In this document: one piece after another, positions 41,901 through 54,600 of the stretch | How the letters are laid out: every line of letters begins with the position of its first letter | Numbering within the stretch: position 1 is the stretch's first letter | Assembly (NCBI RefSeq): GCF_019399895.1 | Contig: NC_091873.1 | Span: 6,065,501-6,129,500, forward strand | Origin: Cardiocondyla obscurior | Lineage: Eukaryota; Arthropoda; Insecta; Hymenoptera; Formicidae | DNA: 64,000 bases | Reading direction: 5' to 3' | Notes under the pieces: model-generated | The model's input: only the letters and a program-made list of their open reading frames with translations | What the model was told of the DNA's origin: nothing | Database searches by the model: none | Program-made: the position numbers and the translations under genes

Positions 41901-44900
41901 GGGTAGCGTTGCGCATTTCCGGGGGCGACCAGGATCCGCGTAACATCCGACGAATTTCGCCGCGCAGCTGCGAATTAGTTTACGAACTAAATTGACGTTT
42001 AATGTTGCGTCGGGCGTTGCCGGTGCGCGAGGTGGATTCGAGTATTGTCGGTACGCGCGGAATTCAGGACGGCCTGATGCGAGAGGCGGAGGCAAAAGGG
42101 AGCGCGAAACGTATCGGAATTTTATTTTATAAGAGCGCCCGGGCTAACGCCTGGCGATAAATAGCATCGAGGCATTGACGGCGTTACGTTGAATCGCAAA
42201 ATTCTCGGCACGCGGAACGCGCGTATATGCCACCGGTGTATATAATATTCGGAATGGAAATCATACAGGCGCCCACGCATACATCTCGCCGATAATGGAA
42301 ATTACCGGCACAGCGGGAGCAGATAGCGATTGCGAAATGAGAGCGACACCCCGTGAATCGATCGGCCTTTTTTTTTCCCCTCCTCTCCTCCTTCCCCCCC
42401 GCACGCTCGATTTGCGTGGCTGAAAGTGATCTCCGTCGATACCCAGCCCATTTCATCTAAAACGATTTTAAGAAATCGATCGAACTTAATCGCCACGATA
42501 CACTCGGCGAACGTCGCCGCTCGTAAATAAAATGAGGTACGTAATGGCGAGAGGATATCCCGGCGCGCTGAAGAATTGGCAGAGACACTTTATACCCTTC
42601 AACCCTTGCTAAAGATTACCGGCGCATCCTAACGTTTCGAAATAGCGAGAATGCCAGTCTCGAAAAGATATACAAACTGCTGTAAACTTTGCGCAAATTT
42701 TTTTTTCTCAAATATAGCACTGCAAATAGGTACGTATCGATCCGTTCTACATTACTTCAATAACAACTTTACGATTAAAAACAAGTAATTGCGATAAAAT
42801 CTACAAAAAAAGAAAAAAAAGAATTCCGAACGTTGAAATTTCCGTAAAGAAATATCATAAATAGTATTGAACACGCAACATTAATACTTTATCGCAAGTA
42901 TTCAGAAAACTTTCTCTCCAATAAAGTTTCTTATAATTTTTACTAAATATCTCTCGATTTCCTGCTGCGAGGTCGAGGTTGATTCGTTATCAGAAGACGT
43001 TTGAAAAATATTAAAAGCGTTAGAAGGGAATATAATTTTGTGAGGCGTATAAATAGATGCGCATTAGGGCCGCGCGAAATGTCAAAACGCGAATGCACCA
43101 AGGCCTGTAATACCCGGTCTTGAATATTTCTACGAACAAACAACTATAATTCGAGAAATTTGCATGTGGATTTATAATGCGCGCATTTCCGCGACCAATC
43201 CGACGCTACGGCGCGTACTGACCGTACCCGAAGTCCGGCGTTAACATTTGCGCGAAAAGTTTTCGCGGTTCTATTCCAATTACCCCACAAACTCGGCGAT
43301 TGCGGCGAGAGAGCGCGCGCGCGGTGGACGTAAATATTTGCAGCGCAGCATCGACGACGACATACTATAACGAACGTCGCGAATAGCGATTCCGCGGCTT
43401 AAGGCAAGACCCCGGCGCATGTACGGGAAAGAAAGAAAGAAAGAAAAAAATAAAATCTCTCTTTAAAATATCATTCTGTCGCGTATTTATACAATCGAGG
43501 CATTGCGCGCGAGGATTAATTTTTTACGCGCGGTGTTAACAAGAATTACCGCGCCGCCCGCGGACTCGTTCGAAGTCGCGACGGTTGCTAATTAAAACGA
43601 CGGGGAAAATCGTGCGGTCACGCGGTCTGCGGTTATCGCGCGGCTTCTCGTTTCAAACGCAGGCGTAGGGGAGTCGGCGGGATAATAAGCTTCGGCTAGC
43701 CGGTCGCGCAATGTGCAGGTGGACGCCACGCGACACCTGCTACCACTTTGCTCCGCGCGGCATCTTTATCGCGGGTGCGAACGAGCCGACCGGATGGGTG
43801 ATCGATCGCGCGGCACGACAACCGGTGACGGCACTCAAACCGATACCCGCTCGCAATTTTCAAACGAACGAAATACAGGTACTCGTTCAAGAGCCATCGA
43901 TACTACCGGCCGGCACTTCCCGCCAGTTGTTTTGCAGAAGCCCCGGTTTTTTCGGTTATCCCGTGTACGCCCGGCCGGATTGATAAAAAGGTCTGGCATG
44001 TGCCTGAGGAAAACGAATAGAGGGGAAAAAAAAAAGGAAAAAAAAAAGAAGAGTCAACTTATGACGACTCGAAAATTCGCTTTCTGAAAATATCGAAAAG
44101 TTTTGAAAAATTCGAAACGTGGGAAATTGAAACTATTGGACGCAGGAAGTGATTCGATAGTGCATTCTCTTCACTATTTTTTCTTTCTTTCTTTCCCCCT
44201 CGCCTATCTAAACGCATTGTCTAAATGCAACAAACTATTTCTACTTGTTTGCTGTCTCGCTGACGGAATATTTTGATTATAGAGAGAGTGAAGCGGTAAT
44301 GCATCACATCCTGCATTCTGCACTGCATGATGAGATCACTCATGCGTTTAGAATTAGTCACCGATAATGATGGTTCCCGATACCCGCGCACGGCGATCGT
44401 GAATAATAACGTGTAATAACAAACGTCCTAAAAGTTATAATCTATCGCATTACGCGAGCACATTTTCCATCCGCAAAGTTTTAATTGTTACTTTACGTGG
44501 ATCGAGAATATACATTTTAATTTTACTTTTGTAGTTTGCGACTTAGTAAAAGGAAATCGGTATACTTCGGAATGGACATTTGTTAGTTACTGTTTTTCCC
44601 AAAGTTTTTGATGTCGTGAATTCGCCGCCGTAACCCGGACAAAAGTACGGAAAAAAAGAAGGAAAAAAAAAAAAAAAAAAAATAAGAAGCCGAAGATTCT
44701 TTCCCGGTATTCTTTCCGTTCAACCGTCAGTCTCCGTCTCCGCAACTAATGGCTGAGTTTTAAGGCGAACGGTGCGCGAGATTAAGAACACAGACGAAGG
44801 TATTAGAGATTGCATCCAAGACGATTACGTGATAGGACACGCTAATCAGACCTCCGTTATTCCAACCCGACGGACTCTTCGGAGGTCTCTCTTGAGGTGA

Positions 44901-47900
44901 CGTGCCTGCCACAGATGTTACCTCAAACCGTCCGTCGTGGTTAAGATATGGAGACAGACCTTAATCAGACGTTCGTTTTAAGGCGGAGATCTACTCGAGA
45001 GTCGACGACATATGTCGAAATCGTTTAATGTACTTCGATACCCTGAATGATTAAATCGACGAGGCCCGAAAGTAATTAAAATTATATTCCAATACTTCCG
45101 AATAAATATTAGCAAGATAAAATGTTTCGCTAAATAAAATTGTGACACGACAAAAAATCTCGGTTATGTTCAGCAGCGATTATATTTTTACCGGTTGCTA
45201 CTTTTAATACGTATCTATCAAACCGCGTAAATGAATCACGTTTTAATGGATGCATTTTAATAGGTAGATAAAAAAAGAAAAAAAAACATTTGAATCTTTG
45301 ATCTCAACGTTTTAAAGTGACGTCGGGAAATATTTTTCTGCTCGCGCTACGCGTAATTTGGTGGGTTCGCGTATGTGTAACGAAACAATGTGTATAATAT
45401 TGTGCCTTTGATCACATTTGTTAATTAAAACGTAGGAGTAGATAAATTTATTAAGCTTAACAAAGTGTGCTTTGAACTGCAAAATCAATAAATATCTCTA
45501 AATAACTGATACTAAACCAACACCAAACTCGCCACTCTCGTCCACGAAATTTCAACAACTCCGCGAGGACTTTAACATGTTTAATTGACGACAGGTGTAT
45601 TTTAGGTTTACCGAATAGAAGAACCTATACGCCCCAGAGACTTCTGATACAGTTTCCCTGAAATGCACCGTGGTCACGGGGAAGACGGGTTTTCGTTTAA
45701 AATTTTACTCACGATCGTACGAAGGATCGTTTGATAAAATCGAGTTGCATGTAGGTGCATCGTGGTATTTCTACGCTTCGCAAGCTGCTCCATACGGGGT
45801 GTTCTACTAGACTTCCACTTTGCTTTCAAAACGACAAGCGAGAATTTAACGAAAGAAAATACCGGTCACGCGATATACAACGCGATAAACGATATCGGGC
45901 CGTGACGATTCTTCGCGGACAGACGGTGCGCGATAATCAACTCGTTCTATTAATTACTTTAACGGAAAAATTTATTTAAATATTATTAAAAGTTAATTTT
46001 TTTTTTTTTCGGGTACGGAACGTTGAATATTAAAAATAGCAGCGGCTGTTTTGGCTCTCGATAACTTTGGCCGAGGGTGGCGATTTCTGTCTACGATTTA
46101 AATGGAGGCAGATTTAGCGGGGCACCCGGTAGGGAAGGACTTTTATTCCGCCTTCGTCGCGCGTAACAAGACGTCTTCCGCTTTAAGCACAGCCCCGTGG
46201 TACATACATAGATACAATCAGACATCGGTCGATCCCGTCGCGTCGCGGGGATGGCGCGATGCTTGTTTCGCCATCGCGACGTTAGTTTCCAGCAGTCTCG
46301 ACGGCATTTTCGTCTGGAACTACGCGACACGGGAAACCGCTGGCCATCCGCCGGTACGAGGGATGCAGACGGGATTGCTCGCACACCGTACCAGCGGACT
46401 AACTCCGCGTGCCTGCCCGGGGGACGTCTATGCGGTCGCGAATGGTTGCGTTCGCGTCTGCACGTAGACGTCGTCGAGTTACATGCAACTTCGCAATGCG
46501 AAGATATTAGCGTAGCCACCGTCTCACTCTCTCTCTCTCTCTACGTTCTCCCATCGTGTTAAAAATAAATCTAGAATGTCGGATTGTCGACCGAGTGAAT
46601 TTCGCTCGTCTAAGGCTAGTATTTCGCGCGAGATGTTTTTTCGGAATATTCCGCTCCGTTGTTACGCATCACTGAAGCTCGCGAGGAAAAATAATTAACG
46701 CTAACCGGCCGGAGGAGAAAAAAAAAAAAAAGTTTGAATAATAGTTATAAAAAAACGACTCGTTTGTATTCCTATATACTTTACGAAACTCGGATTATTA
46801 TGTACCGTTGTGTTACAACCGTGTAAAAATCCACGGCTTTATATACCGATTTCCCTGCTTGCGAAAATGAGGCCGCGATCGCAGTCGATACGACGATAAC
46901 TCGCGCTAATTGCGAAGAACGGGGCCGAAAGTCCGCGAAAAAGAAGCTCGCGCCGAAGTTGGAAAGCAATGCAGCAGTGCGGGCTGCTGAACTGCTCCTC
47001 GAAGGCACCCACCCGTCCCAGAAGCAGTTCCGACTTCTATTTAGTGTAAGTCGGGCGAAAATAAGTTACGAGAAATGGACGAGGAGAAACGGGCGGTGTG
47101 TTTGTCCCAGCAACATCGCACTTAAGCACATAACAACAGATACGAGGCGCCAGAATCGAGTTATCACGCCTTCGAACATAGTTATCGAATAAAAAGGTTA
47201 TTGAAGCATTTATTGGCTACAACAGTCTCGGAGGAACGCTTCGTAGGAGAAAGTCCTCGATCAAGCTCCTTCAACAACGACGCGATACTCGGAAAAACGT
47301 TAACCAGTTATCTTTTCAAAGAGAAAGCTTTTCTTTGTATTAAAATCTCGATTCGCCCGGCAAACTTTGTGACTCAATACCGAATAAACAGCGCGTTTAT
47401 CGGGAATTAATGAAGTTAAAACGAAAATAAACTAGAATATTAAACGAATGTTGTTTGAAGCGGTTTCGGGCTCGCGAAAATTATGCCATTTAATAATATC
47501 TCTTAACAAAACATCAAATAGATTTTTGTGCTTTAACGTTAAATATATTTAACACGCAATGTAGATGTATTACGCGCATTAATTACGTTCGGATTAATAT
47601 TTTGCTTTCCTTTTTTTTTTTTTCCTTTTTTATTATTACAACAAATTTCTAAATTTAATTTGCTTCACACCGCAATTTATTCCTCCTAATTGCCTTGTTT
47701 CAGCAATAGAATGAAGAGAAATTTCAAATTTTAATCGGCTTGAGCCGATTAAGCGTGCACGTACGTTAAGCCAGCTTTGATTAGTACACAAATTCCAATT
47801 TGCCTGTTAAGCTTTTATTCATTTATCTATCAGACAACTGGGGGGAGAGACAGTTGTACCACCGTAATAAACAACGTCATTATTTCGGGATCATATATAA

Positions 47901-50900
47901 AATATACCGACGTTAGGAAAATTCAAATCAAATGAAGACTATTAAATGCTCGGAAGCCAAGCGTATCAATTCATAAAGGCGCAGATTGAACGAACTTTCG
48001 CGATGATTGTGTTTCGCAATTAGTTTCTCAGTTTACGAGTAAACCGGTGAGAGTTATCCAGAAGAAACTGATTCAAACGAATTGGCGCATCAGAGTTCGC
48101 AAAGTAAACGTCGAAAAGGAAAATAACATCAAGGAATTCAATCAAATTAAAAAAGATATTACGAAATCACGAATTTTCCGATCTCTCCCGATATCGGAAA
48201 GCCTATTTAATGAAATATTTAACTCGTACGAGATTCATGGAATTTACAATTCTCTTATTTGCGATATCAATTTAATTATAATGTAATAAAATATTCATAG
48301 TGCGTTTTGTAGGAGAGAACCTTTTTAGATTACCTACGCTAAAGGGAGAGAAAGGGGTGAAAAAAAAAAAAGTGTTCACGTGCCGTTTGCAAATATTGCA
48401 GCCGTGACGCCGGCGGGTCTATTCTTCTTTAGCTTTCTGTACCTGCCGATCGACGTCGGCGACGCGTCGATAATTAGTCGTTCCGTAGCTGCAAATGGGA
48501 CACGGAAGTGGGTAGGTCGTTTCGTGATTCGGAATATATTGAATGTCACTGGGCACAATTGGATTGCGTGTCTTGTCACGGCTTCGCGCGTATTCCCGAT
48601 CAAGTAAATTCCTTTTTATACGAATATATGAGGGTGAGCATTCTACGATCAAGCGCCAATATAAAACTACGATATCGAGCTTTTTTTCCTTTTTTCATCG
48701 CGCAAAAAGTATGAATTAAATTATCGTAAATAAAAAATTCCGTTTTTTATTTTTAATTTTTTTTAACAGAGAAAGAGAGACGGAATATACAATTATATAA
48801 ATTTTTAGATAGTGTAATAGATAACAGATAATTAAAGTTAATCATTATCTCTTTTATTTTGTAGAAAACAATGCGGGTTTATTTCGCGCAGATTCGAATA
48901 AAAAAAAATTCAAACTCACGTTACTATTTTACTCAACGTAACTCATTCGCGCATACAGATATTTTAAATCTGCCGGAAATAAAAGCTGCACATAAGTGTC
49001 GCGCGCACCCGTCCGTGTCACTGAATGCTTATGCGATTCAAATATAACTCTCCAGTATAACATCATTTTGGTCGGAAAATTGTACTTATGTTACGCTTTT
49101 TATTTTTTCTTTTTTTTCTTATATTGCGTTATAAAAAGTCGAATGAGGTTTCTTAATGCAACGCAAGCGTTCGAAGCTCTCGCGGTGCGTGTGTGTTTAC
49201 AGACCCGCTTGCTGGAATCGTAATTGCACTAACGAAACGAACGACACATCAAAGCCTTGCCTCGGCGCGAGCTCTCGGAAATTTCAAAATTATTATTTAC
49301 TCTGTACGCAGATCCATATCCCTCGATGATATGGATATTGTGCACACGTACGCTTTACAAACGAGCATTGGGGGGGCTTCAAAGGCAACTTCGCGATTAC
49401 CGACGTCTCTTGTACTTGCTACGACTCGACTGTAACGACTAAAGGGATCATGTGCGCGGAACTATAACGAGGTAGCTTATATGTGTTTCCGGTTTTACGT
49501 CAAATAAATTACGCGTTCAATGAGCCGCGCGCTCGTTGCGAGGCGCGGGTACTACTGGGTCGGAAAGAAATCTGATACTGAATATTCGGCGAGATAATGC
49601 TTGCTTGTAATTAAAAACTCCGATACGTCACCGGCGGATCGTACGTCTGACGCGAGCGCATCGTGACGATTCGTCATGTTAATCCGACGCAGTCAAATTC
49701 TGACACATGCACAATCGATTTTCGTCTCTCTTTCTCGGCGCTTTGTAAATCACGCGCTGGATATTTTCAAAGAAAAATAATCCACCGTAATTGACAGTAA
49801 ATCCCGGGCGGTTTTTAATTTTAAATTATTTTTAAGAATTACATTCTCATATTTATTTTTTTTTATATACGATACTCTATTCATAAATAACAGAGACGTG
49901 CATTTATCCTGGTCGATTTATATTTTTGATTGAAAAAAATATTTCTTTTTTTTTTTATAGAGAAATGACGGAAGGTAATAGAAAGAAAGCGATTTTCGAA
50001 TTAGACACTGACCGTACCGGAGTCATTGTTGAAAGAAAAATGTGGTAAAAGGGTTGGAATTGAAGTAGGAATGGCGTTCGCGAGAAACCAATAGCACTCA
50101 TCGAAATGTCAAGCTCTTTTGCAACGCTCGAACGGACATGTATGTACGCGCGCAGTTTCAGATTCGCGCTCGTTAACCTGGTCATCTTTCTCGTGCCTGA
50201 CGGCAGAAAAAATATAGCGATAGGACCAGATACGTTCTAACACCATGTTTCCTGCATCCGGCGTCCCATTAAGCCGTATTGCTTTCCGTTCTCTGTCCTA
50301 ATTTTTTTTTTCTCTCTTTTTTTTTTACGCGAACAAATTTCTTTTATTTAAACATCGAGAAATATCAAATTTAAAAATAAAAAAAAATGAATAACTGAGC
50401 TCTTCCTCGCTACTTTTTTTTCCTCTCATTTATAATATCAAAAACTAAAGGAATATTCTTGATTTATATTTATCTCTGTTAAATTTTGTTTTCAAGTATC
50501 AGAATAAAAATTATTCCCGTACCGAGTATATTTTCCTATTTTTTTTCGATTTTAAAACAACGAGTTTCTATTTTGATTACTTCTTCCTCGTGGAGCAAAT
50601 ATCGCGCTTTGCAAGATACGTTTAAGAAGCGTATATAACCAAACGTTCATATTTCTCTCGCTGAGAAGAGTAACCCTCCCTCTCTATCTCTCTATCTCTC
50701 TCTCTCGCAAAGCAATTCTTCTTCCAGCCTCCGTCGCGATGTTCGGAAGCACCGTTCCGTGTCTTGCCAATTTTTTTTCTACCCGATGTTTTCATCGCGC
50801 GCGACCGCGACGCGGAACCGCCGGCAAAAATTCCTTACGCCGTAATTCACCGCACGTCTGCGTCGTGCAATACGCCGCCGTAACTTACGCCGGCTGGCCG

Positions 50901-51575
50901 CGATCGTAAAAGTAACGACGAGTTCGGGGGAGGTCAAGTGCGTTGTTATGCCGGGGCGAATGACCCGAAATGTGCACGGCAGGGGCGGCGGTTAAGACGT
51001 CGTCGCGAATCTCGCGGTGCGGCAAGCGCGATTAAACGCCGCTTCTTTATTTCGTGACGCTACAGATACCCCCGGCGAATTTACGCTCGATCGGAATCAA
51101 CCCCTATCTCTCGCCCACTCGTTCCCGCTGCGCCACGTACACACGTTAGCGGAGCGCATACTGATATTCGATCGTATCTCACGGTAACATACTGCATATA
51201 ATTCGAATATAGTATATTTGCCGGAATACTGCGAACGCGCATATGTATTTGGGTGATTACGCATTTCGAGATATGTGTGGGAGCCGATGGAGATGTAGAA
51301 TACACCCGATCCCGCGAAGTTAGCGATTTATGTGAATATCTACATTAGAAATTCAAGATCTATTGCGCGTATATAAAACGTATGAATATTTCATATTTCG
51401 GGCGACTAGCACCCTTCGTTTTCAATATAGTCTATTTCTAGTATGACAATCTAATCGATACTGAAGATATTTTCTAATCAAATTTAGGGGAGGCAAGTTA
51501 AAAAATAGGAAACTATCATGTCGAGACGTATAACAGATCTCTTAAGTAATTCATAAAAAATAATAAATTATTTAA

Positions 51576-51614
<39 letters not shown>

Positions 51615-54600
51615 CAATTATTTTCGTACTTTTTTCTTATACATATACCATTGTAATTCAAAATGCTAATGACGGGCAATGCTGTATAAAACTATCCAGA
51701 AAAAAAAAAAAAAACAAAGAACAACGTGTAGAAACGTATTAAAATTTTAACGTCACAATAACGCCGACTCGCGTATGCACAAAGCCGCAAAGCTGCAGCG
51801 ATGCATTATGACGCGATTAAATTTTGTCGTTGCCAAAAATATGAGGCGGGTCAAATCGAACAATCTACGACACTCTCTATAACTTAGAGGCATTGCCCGT
51901 AGACAGGCGATATTTCACGCTGCGCGCGAGAAACCGCAGACTGAACAGAGGCTGCCAATGAATTACGACATGGTCTATGTAACGCGCAATCGTGCGTATG
52001 TAATTTTCGGAAGACACGCACACCGCGACAAGTGGTAACGCGAGCCTATGTTGAATATAGCGGATCGCGCATATAAGCGTTACCTATAATTTAATTAAAC
52101 GCCCGTGGGTTTCAGGACTACTCAGACTGCAGCAGATTTATCAGGGGCTGAAACCAGGCAACGAGTCCTTTCAAGTCGAAACCGTCAAGAGAATACAGAA
52201 CATGTCAGAGGCGATCGATTTTCTACGCAGCCTGGAGGAACTTAATCGGTAAGTTCTATTTTTTTCTTTTTTTTTCCCTACATTAAAGAGTACAACTCAA
52301 ATAAAAACCACGAGGCTTGTTATTGAAAGGCGGTATCGTAAAACTGGCATTCGATATTTTAAATATTAAGTTCCTTTTCATGGCGTACAGCTTGGGTCAA
52401 GTATATACTTTTTAATATAATTTACTTTAAAGTATTATATATAAAAAAAAAAAATATTTAACCGATATGTGTGAAGGAGTAAAATTCAATACGCAGCCTA
52501 TTCTAACCAAAATCTATTTCGCTATATTAATTAAAAATTCGATTAAAATTAAAAGTCTGATTAAAATTAATGTTGGACGATGCACATCGAGGCTTTTTTA
52601 TTTGTCTACCAATTGAAAACAAATTGAATAAAAATTATAATCGCTGGACAAATTCAGAATAATCTTATTTCTGTGTTAACCCGTTGTGGTTTAGCGGAAT
52701 CGTAATTTTTCTTCTAAATGGGCAATATCAACGCGTGACGGATAAGGCTAGTCGCGAGCATAAGCTCGCGTTGCAATTGCACAAGCGACTATGCATTTAC
52801 GCGATGCAAGTAATCAACAACGGCGAGTAATTGCCATCGCGGTAGTTTGAATTGTCCGGGCGTAGTGCCGTAGTTAACGAAAACAACGGCGTTATTGCAA
52901 ATTGCCATACAATATCCAATTATTACAAACGAAATGAGCGCGGAAACTCTGCGGTGCATCGATCAAACGCGACAATGCCACGCGTTAACGCAGTATGCGA
53001 ATTGCGGCGAGCCGTGGCGGGCAGAGACTTATGTCAGTTTTCCGACGAGGAAATTCCCGTATCTTTTACCCGGCGGATAGCTAATTTCAGGGAACGTCGT
53101 TAAAATATTGCAGATGGAGCAACAAATACGTCGTTCTCGACTGCCCGACGGACATGGCCAAGGATATAGTCGTGAGTCACGTGAGAGACGTAGCATTGGG
53201 AAAGAGGACGTATCATTATTTGCTGAGCGGCTTGGTGAGTTTAATAAAACTAAATTAATTCAATCTAACGTAACCAATATCGTTCCCGCATAATCTAATT
53301 ATTAATTAAATAAAATCGTACCGTGAAAAATATTTTTTTCCTACAAACTGTTAAGCGCTCGGAACATTTTCCTTCATTAATGCTTTAAATAAATATTTAT
53401 TAAATTGAAATTATTATTTGATAATTTAATTAAATTCATATCGAACCGAAACTTTATTTTCACCTTTGAGATAATTCTACCGCGAACAAAAAAAAAAAAA
53501 AAAAAAGTATATAGATTAAAATTTAGATTATTTATTTTAATCAACCGCGGATTCGTTATGTCGCGATTGCGAGTTTCTTCCTCTTCACGTGAATATCGGT
53601 AATTTTCATTTCTAAGCTTCTCAGACCGTAAAATTCGGTATGCAAAATAGTGACTTTCGCTTTACTGCGGGAAAGTGCTCTCACTTGTACACCGTTTGCG
53701 TTATAACCGGATGGGCGGGATTAATTCGCAACATAGCGAAATTTTCGAAACAAGCGAGAAACCGTCGCTCAAACTGACACGAAACGCTCTACCGTGGGGG
53801 GTAGGGGGAGGGGGGAGGGAGGGCAAGATCTTTGCCGGTGATGTCTCCGCCGTACTTTAGAATTTAGAGGACAGTTTGCTTGTGTTTAGCGGCTTCCAGC
53901 GAGTTGCTGCGGAAGAGCAGGCGGCATTACACTCCGGCGACGAAGAAGATAGTTGTACATACATACTTGCATGTACATCTAGTTCCGTCTCGCTACAAGG
54001 CACACCATTGTCATTTATCGCGTCATTCTCGAAACGGTGGTACGACCGGGGCGCAGACGTGTTGATTCGCACGTTTTCCGGCTCTCTGCCATTCACATTC
54101 TTTACCCTCCCTATTCAGTATTTTTTTTTTTTTTTTTTATTTTTCTTTGCCTCTCCCTTTCTTACTTTTTTTCCCCCTTCCCTTTTCCGGCTATCAACTT
54201 GAGAATTCAACGATCGGAGGGACAATTGTCAACGCCTAACTAGATTTGAGAACGAGGAAAGGAGGGATAAAGCCTTCGGTTGATTTCATCTTTTGCATCA
54301 ATTTCCCGTCAATATTTAAATCCATTAAATTCCTGATCTTTAACTAAGTTCGCCAATAGAGTCGCGATTATAAATACGAGCCTAATAGTTGTTAAGCAAC
54401 TAGCGATGTCGGATATTACGAAACTTTATCTGCTCTCTGACCGCAAATGTAAAAGTTCAAAAGTCAACGCTGCAATGGCGGCCGGGATGATATCAGACCG
54501 GCAAATTAAACTGGTAACGTGGCGAACGAGTTCGCGACGAAGTTAAACACGCATACAACGTTAACGGCGTCCACGTATTATCTCCAGCCGGTTGATGGAT

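Larger units (their letters stand above)
23690..52115 (+). other. Giant receptor intron, part downstream of the nested transporter
   Basis: 28 kb with no gene that I can support. The 24-29 kb part is AT-rich with GA-rich tracts near 26100-26126 and 26511-26562. GC- and CpG-rich islands (about 29.4-31.2, 32.3-32.9, 33.5-35.7, 38.2-44.0 and 46.1-46.6 kb) contain many open frames on both strands. None shows a recognisable domain, consistent codon use or splice sites, so I treat them as chance. Poly-T and poly-A tracts are common, for example 34122-34150, 34997-35012 and 44656-44680. A hairpin-forming block at 44843-44968 is listed separately. Confidence 0.75.

Noticed and set aside
38181..42500. 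Many 60-120 codon frames suggesting a gene-dense patch
   Set aside because: Stop codons are rare here because of high GC, and frames overlap on both strands with Arg/Ala/Ser-rich translations typical of non-coding CpG-rich DNA.
46091..46562. Open frames over 100 codons on both strands
   Set aside because: Several frames are open at once in a CpG-rich island; no domain, no splice context, no consistent codon preference.
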